DNA of 53,736 nucleotides from Nocardia uniformis NBRC 13702. Lineage in GTDB: Bacteria; Actinomycetota; Actinomycetes; Mycobacteriales; Mycobacteriaceae. Each line of letters opens with the position of its first letter. Within the stretch, counting starts at the first letter, position 1. Positions 34,554 to 43,861 of this stretch are shown piece after piece. The DNA lies in assembly GCF_001613345.1 (NCBI RefSeq), contig NZ_BDCE01000115.1:1-53736 (forward strand). The letters are read 5' to 3'. The translations under genes and the position numbers were made by a program. Below the pieces are notes generated by a model, which worked only from the letters and a program-made list of their open reading frames with translations, was not told the origin of the DNA and did no database searches.

Positions 34554-35048
34554 CTACACCGCGGTGATTCCACCCCAGACCGCGCGCGTTCCCGAATCGC
34601 CCACGCGGTAGATGTGCACGCTCGCCGCCACCCCGGCGACGATCGCCAGCACGATGAAGATGCTCACCACGCCCTTGCCCACGGTCGCGCCACGCTGTTC
34701 GCGCCAGTGCCACAGCAGCAGCAATACGGCCACCACCAGCAGCGGAATCACGAAATACAATGTCGAACCACCGAGTTCGATGTGCTTCTCTACCTCCGGC
34801 GTCGAGCCGACCCGCTGCGCCAACCACTCCCCCGCCTCGGTCGTGAGCGGAGTCAGCGCGACCACCACCGCCGCGAGCACAGCCGTCAACCAGACCAAAC
34901 GTCGCCGGGCGGCGGCCCAAACGGCGGACACGATGAGTAGCGCCGCGGTCAAGGGGACCAGCACCACCAGCGCGTGAACCAGAAGTACGTGTGCGGGCAG
35001 GCCGTTGAAGGTGGTCGGGCCGGAGAGAGCAGGGCCTGACAAATACAT
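34554..35048 (-). CDS. DUF2231-family membrane protein
   Basis: A 164-residue protein with four membrane helices and the family's conserved His near the first helix (LPAHVLLVHALVVLVPLT) and the C-terminal VHIYRVGDSGTRAVW. DUF2231 proteins have no settled function; the His-rich first helix suggests metal or haem binding, which is inference. ATG at 35048 with GAGG upstream. Faces lexA tail to tail. Confidence 0.85.
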   Translation of the reverse strand: MYLSGPALSGPTTFNGLPAHVLLVHALVVLVPLTAALLIVSAVWAAARRRLVWLTAVLAAVVVALTPLTTEAGEWLAQRVGSTPEVEKHIELGGSTLYFVIPLLVVAVLLLLWHWREQRGATVGKGVVSIFIVLAIVAGVAASVHIYRVGDSGTRAVWGGITAV

Positions 35049-35115
35049 GGCGGCACCTCGATTTCCGTCGCGCGGCTACCCGAATAACGTAGCCCCGCGA
35101 CGCCCGGTTCGAGGG

Positions 35116-35655
35116 TTAGCCACCCGCCACTTCGGATTCTCGGGGCGCGCTCGGATCGATCCGAGCCATCAGTACGGTCGCCTCGTTCGCGTTATCGGCG
35201 GGCGCCCGCAGGGGCACGGTAAGGTAGCCGAGCACATCATGACCCACCGGGACGGTCACCACCGCCGAATTACGATCGTGCGCAATGAAGCCCAGGCTCT
35301 GGCCGAGCACACCGCGGACCGAATCCAGCCACCGCTCATCGGTAATGCGGCAATCCGCCCAGGGGAAGTACTCGAGGCCGGTCTGCAGGAAGAATCGCTC
35401 GCCGATACCCGCGCGTCGCAGCAGTTCGGAATGCCATTCATCGACCCTGGTTTTGGCGGTACCGGCGTAGATCCGCTGATGCGGAGCCGTGGCGCCGGTC
35501 GCGAAGTCGGCGAGCGTATCGAGCAGTTGCTGGGGCAGCTCATCGGCCCGGACGAATCCGTGGACCTCCAGCCCGAGCAGCAGCTGCGGCAATTCACTTG
35601 CCCGTCGCTGATCCTCGTGCAGCTTGAACTTGCGTCGAATGGCGTCGTGGCGCAT
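35116..35655 (-). CDS. Hypothetical protein
   Basis: A 179-residue soluble protein without a signal peptide or membrane helix. It begins MRHDAIRRKFKLHEDQRRAS and has a mixed alpha/beta composition, ending ARIDPSAPRESEVAGG. I do not recognise a family. The ATG at 35655 has GAGG five bases upstream and is preferred over an in-frame start at 35769, which adds a Cys/Arg-rich stretch. Base composition is ordinary for the region. Confidence 0.65.
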   Translation of the reverse strand: MRHDAIRRKFKLHEDQRRASELPQLLLGLEVHGFVRADELPQQLLDTLADFATGATAPHQRIYAGTAKTRVDEWHSELLRRAGIGERFFLQTGLEYFPWADCRITDERWLDSVRGVLGQSLGFIAHDRNSAVVTVPVGHDVLGYLTVPLRAPADNANEATVLMARIDPSAPRESEVAGG

Positions 35656-35883
35656 TACGTCCTCGAGCCGTTCACGTCGACGCTTACAGCACCACACGAA
35701 TCCGCCTGCGCCGGAATCTCGCCAGCGGTGTTCACCATCGTCGAACCTTCCAACTACAACCCTGATCAAAATCCGTGCCGAATGTCCAGCTCGGGCTTTG
35801 TGCCCCGGATCACACGCACCATAACACGGTCAATCGTCCAGAAAATACCGAGAGCAATCATCCAGTGACCATTTATGCGGGGG

Positions 35884-37557
35884 TCACCCGGGGTGCCTGC
35901 CAGCGATGATCTCGCCCTGGGTAGTCAAGCCGGGGTTGTCAAGGTCCCAGTACGTACCATGCGCCCACGGCTCGTACCCGACGATCGGAAGCGGCGGACG
36001 CTGTAGGACCGCACCGGAGGACGACTCGAAAACCGTTGCGCCGAACGCACGTTCGACGGGAGAGATGCCGTGGGCGAGTTGACCGAAAAGAGGTATGGGG
36101 TCGGCGGCGGCCGCGGTGGCGAAGATCCGGCGGTGGTTGTCGGCGGCGGGCACATTGTCGAGTCTCAGGTCGGTGACGCGGTCGGCTTCGACGCCCGGAC
36201 TGCCGACGAAGATCACATCATCGACCGCGAGTGACCGACCGTCGCCGGCGGCGACGCCGATCACTGTGCTGCCGTAACTGTGGCCCACGACGGTGTTGTG
36301 CGAGGGCGGACCGGCGTGGGTCGCGCGCAGACCGTCCTGGAAGCGATCCAGGTCGGGGGCGGCGGCGTCGGCGTAGTCGTCCCGGCGCGCGGCGACCAGG
36401 TCCGGCGGCGCGTGGTAGCCGTACCAGGTGATGACCGCGGTGCGGGCGGATGCGTCGGAGCGTGTGGCCGCGCCCAGCAGTGCGGTCGCACGGTCGACAC
36501 CCTGCCCAATACCGGCGAGGGTGGCGGACGCGCCCGGGACGAAGGTCGCGATATTGCGCGCGGAGTCCGGATTACCGAGGGCGACGACACCGCGGCCCTG
36601 GTCGTCGATGCCGAGGAGGAGGCGAGTCGCGCCGCGCCGGGTGAGTTGGTCGGCGACCTCGTCGTAGTCGGCGAGACGGGTACGGACTTTCCGTTCGGCG
36701 GCGGCCACATCGTTGAACCGTCGCCATTCGGCCAGCGTGGACGGCGGATCGGTGGTGTCCGACCAGTCGTGCGGTCCGCCCGAGCCGACCAGCTCGGCGC
36801 TCGCCCGTGTGCGCAACTGTTCGAGGTAGAGCCGGTTGTAGTGATCCTTTGCCACGCCCGCGATGCCGTCGCGATTACCAATGGAGGGGTCGTAGGCGAA
36901 CAGCGCGTCATGGTCGGCCGGGGTGAGCGATTCCCACAGCTCGTACATGGCGCGCGGATCGGCGGGGAGGAAGGCGGTGCCGTCGAGGATGGCGCGGACT
37001 CGCGAATCGAGCGGTGCGCCCTGCGGATTCGTCTGTAGGGCGGCAAGGGCGGCGGTGGCCGCCACGAGCTGTGCGCCCGCGGTGCGGTCGATATCCCCGG
37101 CGGTGTCCAGCAGTGGGATGAGTCGGGCCTGCAGGGTGGCGGCCTCGGTATCGAAGCCCGCTTGCAAGGTGACATCCAATGCGGGATTGCCGGTATCGGC
37201 CTCGGGCGCGGCGACCGTGCCGTCCTCGGCGATCACGCATCCCTTGGCGGCCGCATCCCGCTCGATGCCGCGCACGGCCGCGCACACCTCTTCCAGATTG
37301 ACCGCATCGGCGAACGCGTCGGCGATCGCGACGATGGTGGCACCGAGATGATTGGACATCAACTGCGAGTCCAGCGCTCGCAGCGCGGCCGCCGCCGCGG
37401 CATCTCCCCGCCAATCCGCCAGTGCGGCATCGATATGGCGACTCCCCTGCCGCATGGCGGCTCCGAATGCCCGGTTCGCCGCCACCAGCGCATCACTCGC
37501 CGCCGCGGTGGCCGTGGGATCCCACCCACGAACCTGCGATACGGTCGCCCGCGCCAT
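35884..37557 (-). CDS. DUF1023 alpha/beta hydrolase with N-terminal WXG-like segment
   Basis: A 557-residue protein. The first ~100 residues are alanine-rich helices with a W-R-G triplet at 49-51, like a WXG100 hairpin. The C-terminal ~250 residues are a DUF1023 alpha/beta hydrolase with nucleophile motif GHSYGS (425-430). The gene lies 34 bases after an EspC-like gene on the same strand. Together they look like an ESX (type VII) secreted hydrolase and its small partner. No signal peptide, in keeping with type VII export. Substrate (lipid, ester or other) unknown. Confidence 0.83.
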   Translation of the reverse strand: MARATVSQVRGWDPTATAAASDALVAANRAFGAAMRQGSRHIDAALADWRGDAAAAAALRALDSQLMSNHLGATIVAIADAFADAVNLEEVCAAVRGIERDAAAKGCVIAEDGTVAAPEADTGNPALDVTLQAGFDTEAATLQARLIPLLDTAGDIDRTAGAQLVAATAALAALQTNPQGAPLDSRVRAILDGTAFLPADPRAMYELWESLTPADHDALFAYDPSIGNRDGIAGVAKDHYNRLYLEQLRTRASAELVGSGGPHDWSDTTDPPSTLAEWRRFNDVAAAERKVRTRLADYDEVADQLTRRGATRLLLGIDDQGRGVVALGNPDSARNIATFVPGASATLAGIGQGVDRATALLGAATRSDASARTAVITWYGYHAPPDLVAARRDDYADAAAPDLDRFQDGLRATHAGPPSHNTVVGHSYGSTVIGVAAGDGRSLAVDDVIFVGSPGVEADRVTDLRLDNVPAADNHRRIFATAAAADPIPLFGQLAHGISPVERAFGATVFESSSGAVLQRPPLPIVGYEPWAHGTYWDLDNPGLTTQGEIIAGRHPG

Positions 37558-37591
37558 TTCCGTACCCCCGGACCGAGATCCCCGCTACCGA

Positions 37592-37900
37592 CTACAACGG
37601 CCCATGCAGATATCGCTCGAGTTGCTCGGCGAAAACCCGATCGGCGTTCTCATACGTGGTAGCACCGTTCTCGGCCGCCTCCGCCATTCCCCGCAAACGT
37701 TCGGCCATCCCATGTAAGGCAGACAATAGGGGCTCACCCACCCCCACCGCGGCCGATCCGATGGCCGAATTCGGCATGGCCCGACCGACACTCGCGACCA
37801 GATCCACCGGGTCGATTCCGCTGATGGTTCCGGCCTCGCCCCGCACTCCCGCAGCCATGACTCGAAGTGCTTCGAGATCGGCTCGCAATATTTCCCCCAT
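37592..37900 (-). CDS. EspC-like ESX secretion-associated protein
   Basis: A 102-residue, mostly helical protein with a C-terminal YENAD, which fits the YxxxD/E export signal of type VII secretion substrates, followed by an amphipathic helix. Length and layout match the EspC/DUF2580 family. It is directly upstream of the DUF1023 hydrolase gene. Likely forms a helical complex with the hydrolase N-terminus for export. No ESX machinery genes are in the window. Confidence 0.78.
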   Translation of the reverse strand: MGEILRADLEALRVMAAGVRGEAGTISGIDPVDLVASVGRAMPNSAIGSAAVGVGEPLLSALHGMAERLRGMAEAAENGATTYENADRVFAEQLERYLHGPL

Positions 37901-37969
37901 TTGGAAACCCCCTGTCTGCCAGCGAATCTAGCAGCCGCAGCACACCGGCGGCAGGGTGGAAATCGGTGC

Positions 37970-37995
37970 TGTGGACAACCTTTTCGCTATCCACA
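37970..37995. promoter_or_regulatory. Pair of inverted DnaA-box-like sites
   Basis: TGTGGACAA (37970-37978) is the reverse complement of the actinobacterial DnaA box TTGTCCACA, and CTATCCACA (37987-37995) differs from the consensus TTATCCACA at one base. They face each other eight bases apart in the gap between the EspC-like gene and the secreted hydrolase. No dnaA or dnaN is nearby, so this is not the origin. Confidence 0.45.
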
Positions 37996-38134
37996 ACCGC
38001 CGCACGGCTCGTGGCGGCGATAGCGAGGTGCCGGTTCAGATTCTGCTCCGCGACCGGCTCGAGTTCCGCGCGCCCAGCTGGCACAACCCCACCGTCGTGC
38101 CGGAGACTGGACACCGACGCCGAGGAGACAGGAT

Positions 38135-38917
38135 ATGCGCGCAACGGGGCCACGCCGGATCGCACTGCTCACCGCCATCGCCGCCGCCCTATCGATCACC
38201 ACCGTGGGCGCGGTGCCTACCGAATCCGCTCCTCGCTTCGACAAGTACGTCGCGCTCGGAGATTCCGCGGCGGCGGTCGGCTCGGTCGACAAATTGAAAC
38301 CTGACAGCCCGCGTTTCTGCCGCCGGGCCGAGGACAACTACCCCTCGGTCTTGGCTCATACACTCGGAGTGACCGAATTCGTCGATGTCAGCTGCAGCGG
38401 CGCAAAGCCATCGAATATGACAGCACCCCAGTACGGCATGAACGGGCCGCCGAATCCACCGCAACTCGACGCACTCACTCCGGACACCGACCTGGTGACA
38501 ATCACCATCGGGGCCAACGATGTCGGTGCCTTCAATGTCAATGTGATCACCGACCAGCAACTCGACACCATGCGTGCCCGGGTCGGCGCGATCCTCGACG
38601 ACATTCACCGGCGCGCACCACATGCCACCGTCGTACTCACCACCTACCTGCGATATCTGCCGCCCCACGGCAATTGCTACGGGATCATCGACCACGGTGG
38701 CGGACAGCGCCTTACCGATGCGCTCCGCGAGGTGGCGGCCACACATTCGGCCCGCTTCGCCGATAGTTACGCGAAGACGGGACACGATATCTGTCAGCCA
38801 CCGGACACCCGTTGGGTCAACGGGCCCGTACCGGATACCCCGACGGTCCCGTTGCACGCCAATCTCGCCGGGCAGGAGTACCTGGCCTCGGTGATCACCA
38901 TCGCGGTGCTCGACTGA
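38135..38917 (+). CDS. Secreted SGNH/GDSL hydrolase
   Basis: A 260-residue protein with a signal peptide (RRIALLTAIAAALSITTVGA) and the four SGNH blocks: nucleophile Ser in ALGDSAAAVG, Gly in the FVDVSCSGAKPS region, Asn in TIGANDVG, and His in LHANLAGQEYL. It is related to the SEST-like esterases of actinomycetes. Acts outside the cytoplasm on an ester or lipid. ATG at 38135 has GAGGAGACAGGA upstream. Monocistronic; two DnaA-like boxes lie 140-165 bases upstream. Confidence 0.92.
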   Translation: MRATGPRRIALLTAIAAALSITTVGAVPTESAPRFDKYVALGDSAAAVGSVDKLKPDSPRFCRRAEDNYPSVLAHTLGVTEFVDVSCSGAKPSNMTAPQYGMNGPPNPPQLDALTPDTDLVTITIGANDVGAFNVNVITDQQLDTMRARVGAILDDIHRRAPHATVVLTTYLRYLPPHGNCYGIIDHGGGQRLTDALREVAATHSARFADSYAKTGHDICQPPDTRWVNGPVPDTPTVPLHANLAGQEYLASVITIAVLD

Positions 38918-39153
38918 GCTCGTCGGCTCCCAAATTCACTGAGTGGCAATGACTTTTGCCTTCCCTCAGATGCGCACTCCGCCTGCTGTCCCACACTTTT
39001 CGGGTTACCCTGACCCAGGCGCGGAATTTCACTACCGCGCTCAACAATTGGTCGCCCACACGCCACGCGCCGATAGACAACGCCGTCTCGGCCGACCTTC
39101 CGGTGCTGCCGCGTTCGAGCCTGTGGGATCGACACAGTGAGGATTGGACCATA

Positions 39154-40413
39154 GTGCAGACCCTCGACAGTTTTTCCACCCGCGCCGGCGGGTTCCGCAA
39201 TGTCGTGGTGACGGCGGTGGAATTGACCACCTCGCTCGCCGCCGATACCGAAGGCACTTGGCAGGGCCTGCTATCGGGGTCGAGTGGAATCAAGCCACTC
39301 ACCGATCCGGATATCACCCGGCACAAGCTGCCGAATGCCATCGGTGGCAAACTCGTCAGCGATCCCACCGACGAATTGGACCGGGTCCGCAAACGCCGCA
39401 TGTGTTACGTCCAGCAAATGTCGTACGTCATGGGTAAACGCCTGTGGGACAGCATTGGTCGGCCCGACGTCGATAAGGATCGCCTCGGCGTGTGCATCGG
39501 CACCGGCTTGGGAGGAGCCGACTCCATCATCGCCGCCAATGACGCCATGCACAATCTCGGCTACCGCAAGGTCTCGCCGTTCGCGGTACCGATGAGTATG
39601 CCCAACGGGGTATCCGGTGTGGTCGGCTTGGAGATCGGCGCACGTGCCAGCCTGGTGACGCCGGTATCCGCCTGCGCCTCCGGCTGCGAAGCTCTCGTAC
39701 ATGCCTGGCGCTCGATCATCCTCGGCGAGGCCGATATGGTGGTCGCGGGCGGGGTGGAGGGCTATATCAATCCCGTTGCCATCGCTGGGTTTTCCATGGC
39801 ACGGGCGCTGAGCTCCCGACTCGACGAACCGGAGAAAGCCTCCCGCCCCTTCGACCGCGATCGCGACGGATTCGTCTTCGGCGAGGCGGCCGCTCTGCTG
39901 ATCGTGGAATCCGAGGCGCACGCCCTGGCGCGCGGCGCGAAACCCCTGGCGCGCCTGCTCGGCGCGGGCCTCACCGCCGACGGCTACCACCTGGTCGCAC
40001 CCGATCCGGAGGGGACCGGCTGTGCCCGTGCCATGCGCCGCGCCATCGAGACCGCGGGGGTCACCGCTGCGGAGATCGATCACGTCAACGCGCACGCCAC
40101 CGGCACCACCATGGGGGATCTGGCCGAGGCCAAGGGGATTGCCGCCGCCATCGGCAACCATCCGTCGGTCTACGCGCCGAAATCCGCGCTCGGCCACTCC
40201 GTCGGCGCGGTCGGTGCGCTGGAGGCCGCGCTCTCGGTCCTCACCCTCCGTGACCAGGTAATCCCCCCGACCCTCAATCTCGACAACCAGGACTCCGAAA
40301 TCGACCTCGACGTGGTGCACTCCAAGCCGCGCCATACGACTATCGAATTCGCCATGAATAATTCGTTCGGCTTCGGTGGCCACAATGCGGCGGTCCTCTT
40401 CGGCCGCTTCTGA
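39154..40413 (+). CDS. Beta-ketoacyl-ACP synthase II (KasA/KasB/FabF-like)
   Basis: A 419-residue condensing enzyme: catalytic Cys in TPVSACASGCEAL, His in NAHATGTTMGD, a second His in SALGHSVGAVGALEA, and NSFGFGGHNA. It resembles mycobacterial KasA/KasB, which elongate meromycolate chains. The GTG at 39154 follows GAGGA by nine bases; the frame is open to 38956 but that extension lacks family similarity. It stands alone, not in the usual fabD-acpM-kasA operon, so it may be an accessory elongation enzyme. Confidence 0.9.
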   Translation: MQTLDSFSTRAGGFRNVVVTAVELTTSLAADTEGTWQGLLSGSSGIKPLTDPDITRHKLPNAIGGKLVSDPTDELDRVRKRRMCYVQQMSYVMGKRLWDSIGRPDVDKDRLGVCIGTGLGGADSIIAANDAMHNLGYRKVSPFAVPMSMPNGVSGVVGLEIGARASLVTPVSACASGCEALVHAWRSIILGEADMVVAGGVEGYINPVAIAGFSMARALSSRLDEPEKASRPFDRDRDGFVFGEAAALLIVESEAHALARGAKPLARLLGAGLTADGYHLVAPDPEGTGCARAMRRAIETAGVTAAEIDHVNAHATGTTMGDLAEAKGIAAAIGNHPSVYAPKSALGHSVGAVGALEAALSVLTLRDQVIPPTLNLDNQDSEIDLDVVHSKPRHTTIEFAMNNSFGFGGHNAAVLFGRF

Positions 40414-40574
40414 TGCCGCACCGACGACGCCACGGGCAGTATTGTCCCGGTCAGCGGAGTCGCCCGTTGGACGGGTGACCCCATGCTCTACCGTCGTGGT
40501 CTGCAAACCTATTGGGAGGCACCGCGATACGAAGCGTCCGTGCCGCCACCGATACCGCCGAGGAGATGTCGACG

Positions 40575-40700
40575 ATGGCCGATCACCCCAACCTTCCAGG
40601 TGCCGAACCGCCGACCCGAGGGAATCTGGTGATTCTGGCGGTCATGGCCATCGCCATTATCGGCGCACTGTTCGCGGCCGCCACGGTCGTCGCCGGATGA
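40575..40700 (+). CDS. Small single-pass membrane protein (41 residues)
   Basis: Begins MADHPNLPGAEPPTRGN and then one strongly hydrophobic helix (LVILAVMAIAIIGALFAAAT) to the end. AGGAG lies nine bases before the ATG at 40575; an in-frame ATG at 40566 is possible. Good ribosome site and clear topology support a real gene. Function unknown. It is convergent with the first ABC1 kinase gene. Confidence 0.6.
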   Translation: MADHPNLPGAEPPTRGNLVILAVMAIAIIGALFAAATVVAG

Positions 40701-40713
40701 CACCGGGCCCGCG

Positions 40714-42051
40714 CTACGCCGCTTCGCCCGCCGCCGCGTAGCCGGGCAGCCAGCGCCGCACCAGCGCCAGGAAGGGACCGTCGGCGTCGAGTTGCGCACA
40801 GACGCCGATGATTCCGGCGAATACCCGGCCCAGCATGACCATATCCGGCAGGTCCTCCGGCATCCGGACGGCGAGGGTGTTGTTCATGGACATGTTCTTC
40901 ACGTCCATGGCCCGCGCCATATGGCCCTGGAGCAGTTCCCGGCTGATGTGCACCCGATCGCCGTCGAACTGTGCCACCAGCGGGGTGACCAGGCGCGTGA
41001 TGGGATCGAGTTCCAGCCGGTGGCCCGCACGCACGAAGTCGTTGTCGCGCAGGCAGTCCAACAGCCGGTCGTAGTCCTCGGCGACCGCGTGACGGGCCAG
41101 CTCGCCCACCACCGGCGGCAGCCCCTCGGGCACGGCGATGGCCGCACCGAAGTCGATGACACCGAGGCGGCCGTCGTCGAGCAGCTGATAGTTGCCCGGG
41201 TGCGGGTCGCAGTGCAGGTAGCCGACCTTCTCCGGCGAGGAGAGCGCGAATTCCGCCAGCCGCAGTCCGGCGCGATTACGCTGGGCTGCGGTGCCGCTCG
41301 CAATGATCGTCGATAGCGGTGTGGCCTCCATCCACTCGGTCACCATGACCTTCGGTGCACTGGCGATGACGCGCGGTACGAAGAAGTGCGGATCGGCCGC
41401 ATAGGCACGCGCGAAGCGGCGCTGGTGGTCGCCCTCGATCCGATAGTCGAGTTCCTCCGCCGTCCGATCGACGAATTCACCGATGAGCGCGCGCACATCC
41501 ACACCGGGCATGAACATCCCGAACGCACCCGAAAGCATTTGCAGCATCTTCAGATCCGACATGAGCGCCACATCCGCGCCCGGGTACTGGATCTTCACCG
41601 CCACGGCGCGCCCGTCCGCCCACACCGCCCGATGCACCTGACCGATACTGGCCGCCGCCACCGCCTCGGAATCGAAGCTGGTGAACCGGTCCCGCCAGCG
41701 GGTACCGAGTTGTTCGGCCAACACCCGGTGTACCTGTTGCGCGGGCATCGGCGGGGCCTGGGACTGTAGCCGCGTCAGTGCTTCCCGATACCGATCCGAG
41801 AAGCGGGGCGGTACCGCGGCCTCGGCCACACTCAGTGCCTGGCCCAGTTTCATAGCCCCGCCCTTGAGTTCGCCCAGTACGCGGAACACCTCGTCGGCGG
41901 CCTTGTCGACCAGGGCATCGTCGATCTCGCCACGCTCGGCACCGGTGAAGATGCCCTTGCCGGTGGCGGCGACGCGGCGCGCCACTATGCCCATCGGCAG
42001 CGCCGCCAGTTTCGCCGAGCGTGCCAGTCCCGTGCGCCTGCTACCTGCCAT
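40714..42051 (-). CDS. ABC1/UbiB-family kinase-like protein, copy 1
   Basis: A 445-residue protein with the family's KxGQ motif (GGAMKLGQALSV), Ala-rich loop AAASIGQVHRAV, ATP-binding Lys in AVAVKIQYPG, catalytic loop HCDPHPGNYQ and metal site VIDFGAAI. These atypical kinases act on lipid/quinone metabolism. No membrane helix. ATG at 42051 with GAGG upstream. It is divergent from copy 2 with a 355-base gap; its probable promoter is at 42100-42128. Confidence 0.93.
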   Translation of the reverse strand: MAGSRRTGLARSAKLAALPMGIVARRVAATGKGIFTGAERGEIDDALVDKAADEVFRVLGELKGGAMKLGQALSVAEAAVPPRFSDRYREALTRLQSQAPPMPAQQVHRVLAEQLGTRWRDRFTSFDSEAVAAASIGQVHRAVWADGRAVAVKIQYPGADVALMSDLKMLQMLSGAFGMFMPGVDVRALIGEFVDRTAEELDYRIEGDHQRRFARAYAADPHFFVPRVIASAPKVMVTEWMEATPLSTIIASGTAAQRNRAGLRLAEFALSSPEKVGYLHCDPHPGNYQLLDDGRLGVIDFGAAIAVPEGLPPVVGELARHAVAEDYDRLLDCLRDNDFVRAGHRLELDPITRLVTPLVAQFDGDRVHISRELLQGHMARAMDVKNMSMNNTLAVRMPEDLPDMVMLGRVFAGIIGVCAQLDADGPFLALVRRWLPGYAAAGEAA

Positions 42052-42099
42052 GGTGGTACCTCATTCCCGCGTCGGCGTCATTGCCGAGCACACAGATCC

Positions 42100-42128
42100 A
42101 CGTTAAGTTGTCCCAGACAGGTGGTCAA
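42100..42128 (-). promoter_or_regulatory. Promoter of ABC1 kinase 1 with embedded operator
   Basis: On the minus strand TTGACC (42128-42123) and TAACGT (42105-42100) are 17 bases apart. Between them lies CTGTCTGGGAC (reverse complement of GTCCCAGACAG at 42110-42120), which matches a site in the promoter region of the divergent kinase at one mismatch. A repressor at this place would block RNA polymerase. Confidence 0.5.
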
Positions 42129-42318
42129 TTGTGCGTTGACTAAGAACTGTCCACAGCCAAAGCGGCAGCGGTGCAGCAGCTTTCATGCCGACTTCCACGC
42201 CGTAGCCGCAGGCGTCAGGTCACCGAGCACGTACTACCCGGCCGCGATGCGGCGAACAAGTTCATCGGCCACATCGGCGACGACCGTCTGCGCGCCCATC
42301 CTGTCTCCTTTCGACAAC
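42129..42318. other. Middle of the ABC1-kinase divergent gap, no gene seen
   Basis: No frame with a ribosome site is convincing here. A DnaA-box-like CTGTCCACA is at 42147-42155 and CTGTCTCC at 42301-42308 resembles half of the promoter operator. The rest shows nothing I can name. Confidence 0.4.
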
Positions 42319-42347
42319 TTTCAAACTCGTCTCAGACAGTTTAGGCT
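42319..42347 (+). promoter_or_regulatory. Promoter of ABC1 kinase 2 with embedded operator
   Basis: A weak -35 (TTTCAA, 42319-42324) and a -10-like TAGGCT (42342-42347) are 17 bases apart, with GTCTCAGACAG (42329-42339) between them. This operator-like 11-mer differs at one base from the one in the promoter of ABC1 kinase 1. It lies 68 bases before the gene start. Confidence 0.4.
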
Positions 42348-42406
42348 CTCATATGCCACACTGCACGTGCACAACTGTGTGGCCGCGCACACGATGAGGT
42401 GAGCAG

Positions 42407-43858
42407 ATGTCGATACGACGAATCGGCGGCGACCGTTCGAAGGGGTCCGGGGGCACACCGCCGATGCGCGGGATGGCCCGCAATGCCAAGTTGGCGGCCC
42501 TGCCGGTCGCCTACGCCGGACGGCAAGCGGCGGGTGTCGGCAAGAGGACGCTGGGCCGATCGCCAGCCGAGATCAATAACGACATTCAGACGCGCACCGC
42601 TCAGCACCTTTTCGAGGTACTCGGCGAGTTGAAGGGCTGCGCCACGAAACTCGGCCAGCTGCTATCCATCTTCGAACTGGCGCTGCCGCCGGAGCTGGCC
42701 GACCCATATCGAACCGCATTGGCCCAGCTACAGGACTCCGTGCCGGTCATGTTGCCCGAGACCGTGCGCACCGCCATGGCCGACAGCATGGGCGAGAGTT
42801 GGCAGTGGCACTTCGAGGAATTCGATGATCGGCGTGCCGCGGCCGCCTCCATCGGGCAGGTACATCGAGGCGTATGGCGCGACGGTCGCCCGGTGGCGGT
42901 GAAGGTGATGTACCCGGGTGCCCGCGAAGCCGTACTCGCCGATCTCGAACAATTGCGCCGCATCTCCATCCTGGCCACCGTGTTCGTACCGGGCGCGGAC
43001 GTCAAGGCGGTGACCGAGGCCATTTGCACCTGCGTGCGCGATGAACTCGACTACGAGGCGGAAGCCTTGTACCAGCGGCGATTTGCCGAGGCCTATGCCG
43101 ACGACCCGGATTTCGTGGTGCCCCGGGTACTTTCCCAACGCGGCGACACCATCGTCAGCGAATGGCTGAACGGCACTCCGGTATCGCGCATCATGGAATC
43201 CGGTGCGCCCGAGGAACGTAGCCGGGTCGGCCTACTGATTCTGCGTTTCGTCCTGTCCGCGTGGACACGCAGCGGATTGCTCTACTGCGATCCGCATCCG
43301 GGAAACTTCCGGGTAATGCCGGACGGGCGGCTCGGCGTAGTGGACTTCGGCGCCTGCCTCGCCTGGCCGGTGGCCGGATTCGACGAGTGGGTCGGCGATA
43401 TGATGGACGCCACCTTCAATGGCGATGCCGCACAGATCGATACCGCCATGCGCGCCCACGGCTTTGTCGCACCCGGTCGCCCTTTCGACGCCGAGGCTGT
43501 CGCCGAGGCGCTGACCATGGTCACCGAACCACTGGCCCAGCCGACCTTCCGTCTCACCGAGGATTGGATGCGCAGGGTGGTGTGCCACAACGTGGATCTG
43601 CGACTGTCCAATGTCAATCGGCAGCTGACCATCCCACCATGGTTCACACCCTTCGGCCGCGCCCTGCTCACCGCGCTCGGCGTGGCCTGCCGACTCGGGA
43701 CCGACGGTGCGATCCGCGCCGAATTCACCCGGTACTCACCGGAATTGGCCGCGGTGCTGGAGCGCTTCGACGCCCGCCGCGACCAGCCGACCGATCTGGC
43801 AGTAGTTCGGCAGCTGCGTACCGGTCGACCGGTGCGACGTAACTCCGCGGTGCGCTGA
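42407..43858 (+). CDS. ABC1/UbiB-family kinase-like protein, copy 2
   Basis: A 483-residue ABC1 protein with KxGQ in GCATKLGQLLSI, AAASIGQVHRGV, PVAVKVMYPGAR, YCDPHPGNFR and VVDFGACL. Closer in motif wording to copy 3 (VKVMYPGAR, DFGAC) than to copy 1. ATG at 42407 after GAGGTGAGCAG. Convergent with copy 3, three bases between their stops, so expression of the two may interfere. Confidence 0.93.
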   Translation: MSIRRIGGDRSKGSGGTPPMRGMARNAKLAALPVAYAGRQAAGVGKRTLGRSPAEINNDIQTRTAQHLFEVLGELKGCATKLGQLLSIFELALPPELADPYRTALAQLQDSVPVMLPETVRTAMADSMGESWQWHFEEFDDRRAAAASIGQVHRGVWRDGRPVAVKVMYPGAREAVLADLEQLRRISILATVFVPGADVKAVTEAICTCVRDELDYEAEALYQRRFAEAYADDPDFVVPRVLSQRGDTIVSEWLNGTPVSRIMESGAPEERSRVGLLILRFVLSAWTRSGLLYCDPHPGNFRVMPDGRLGVVDFGACLAWPVAGFDEWVGDMMDATFNGDAAQIDTAMRAHGFVAPGRPFDAEAVAEALTMVTEPLAQPTFRLTEDWMRRVVCHNVDLRLSNVNRQLTIPPWFTPFGRALLTALGVACRLGTDGAIRAEFTRYSPELAAVLERFDARRDQPTDLAVVRQLRTGRPVRRNSAVR

Positions 43859-43861
43859 CCA

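Noticed and set aside
37970..37995. Chromosomal origin
   Set aside because: Only two DnaA boxes, no AT-rich unwinding region and no dnaA or dnaN close by.
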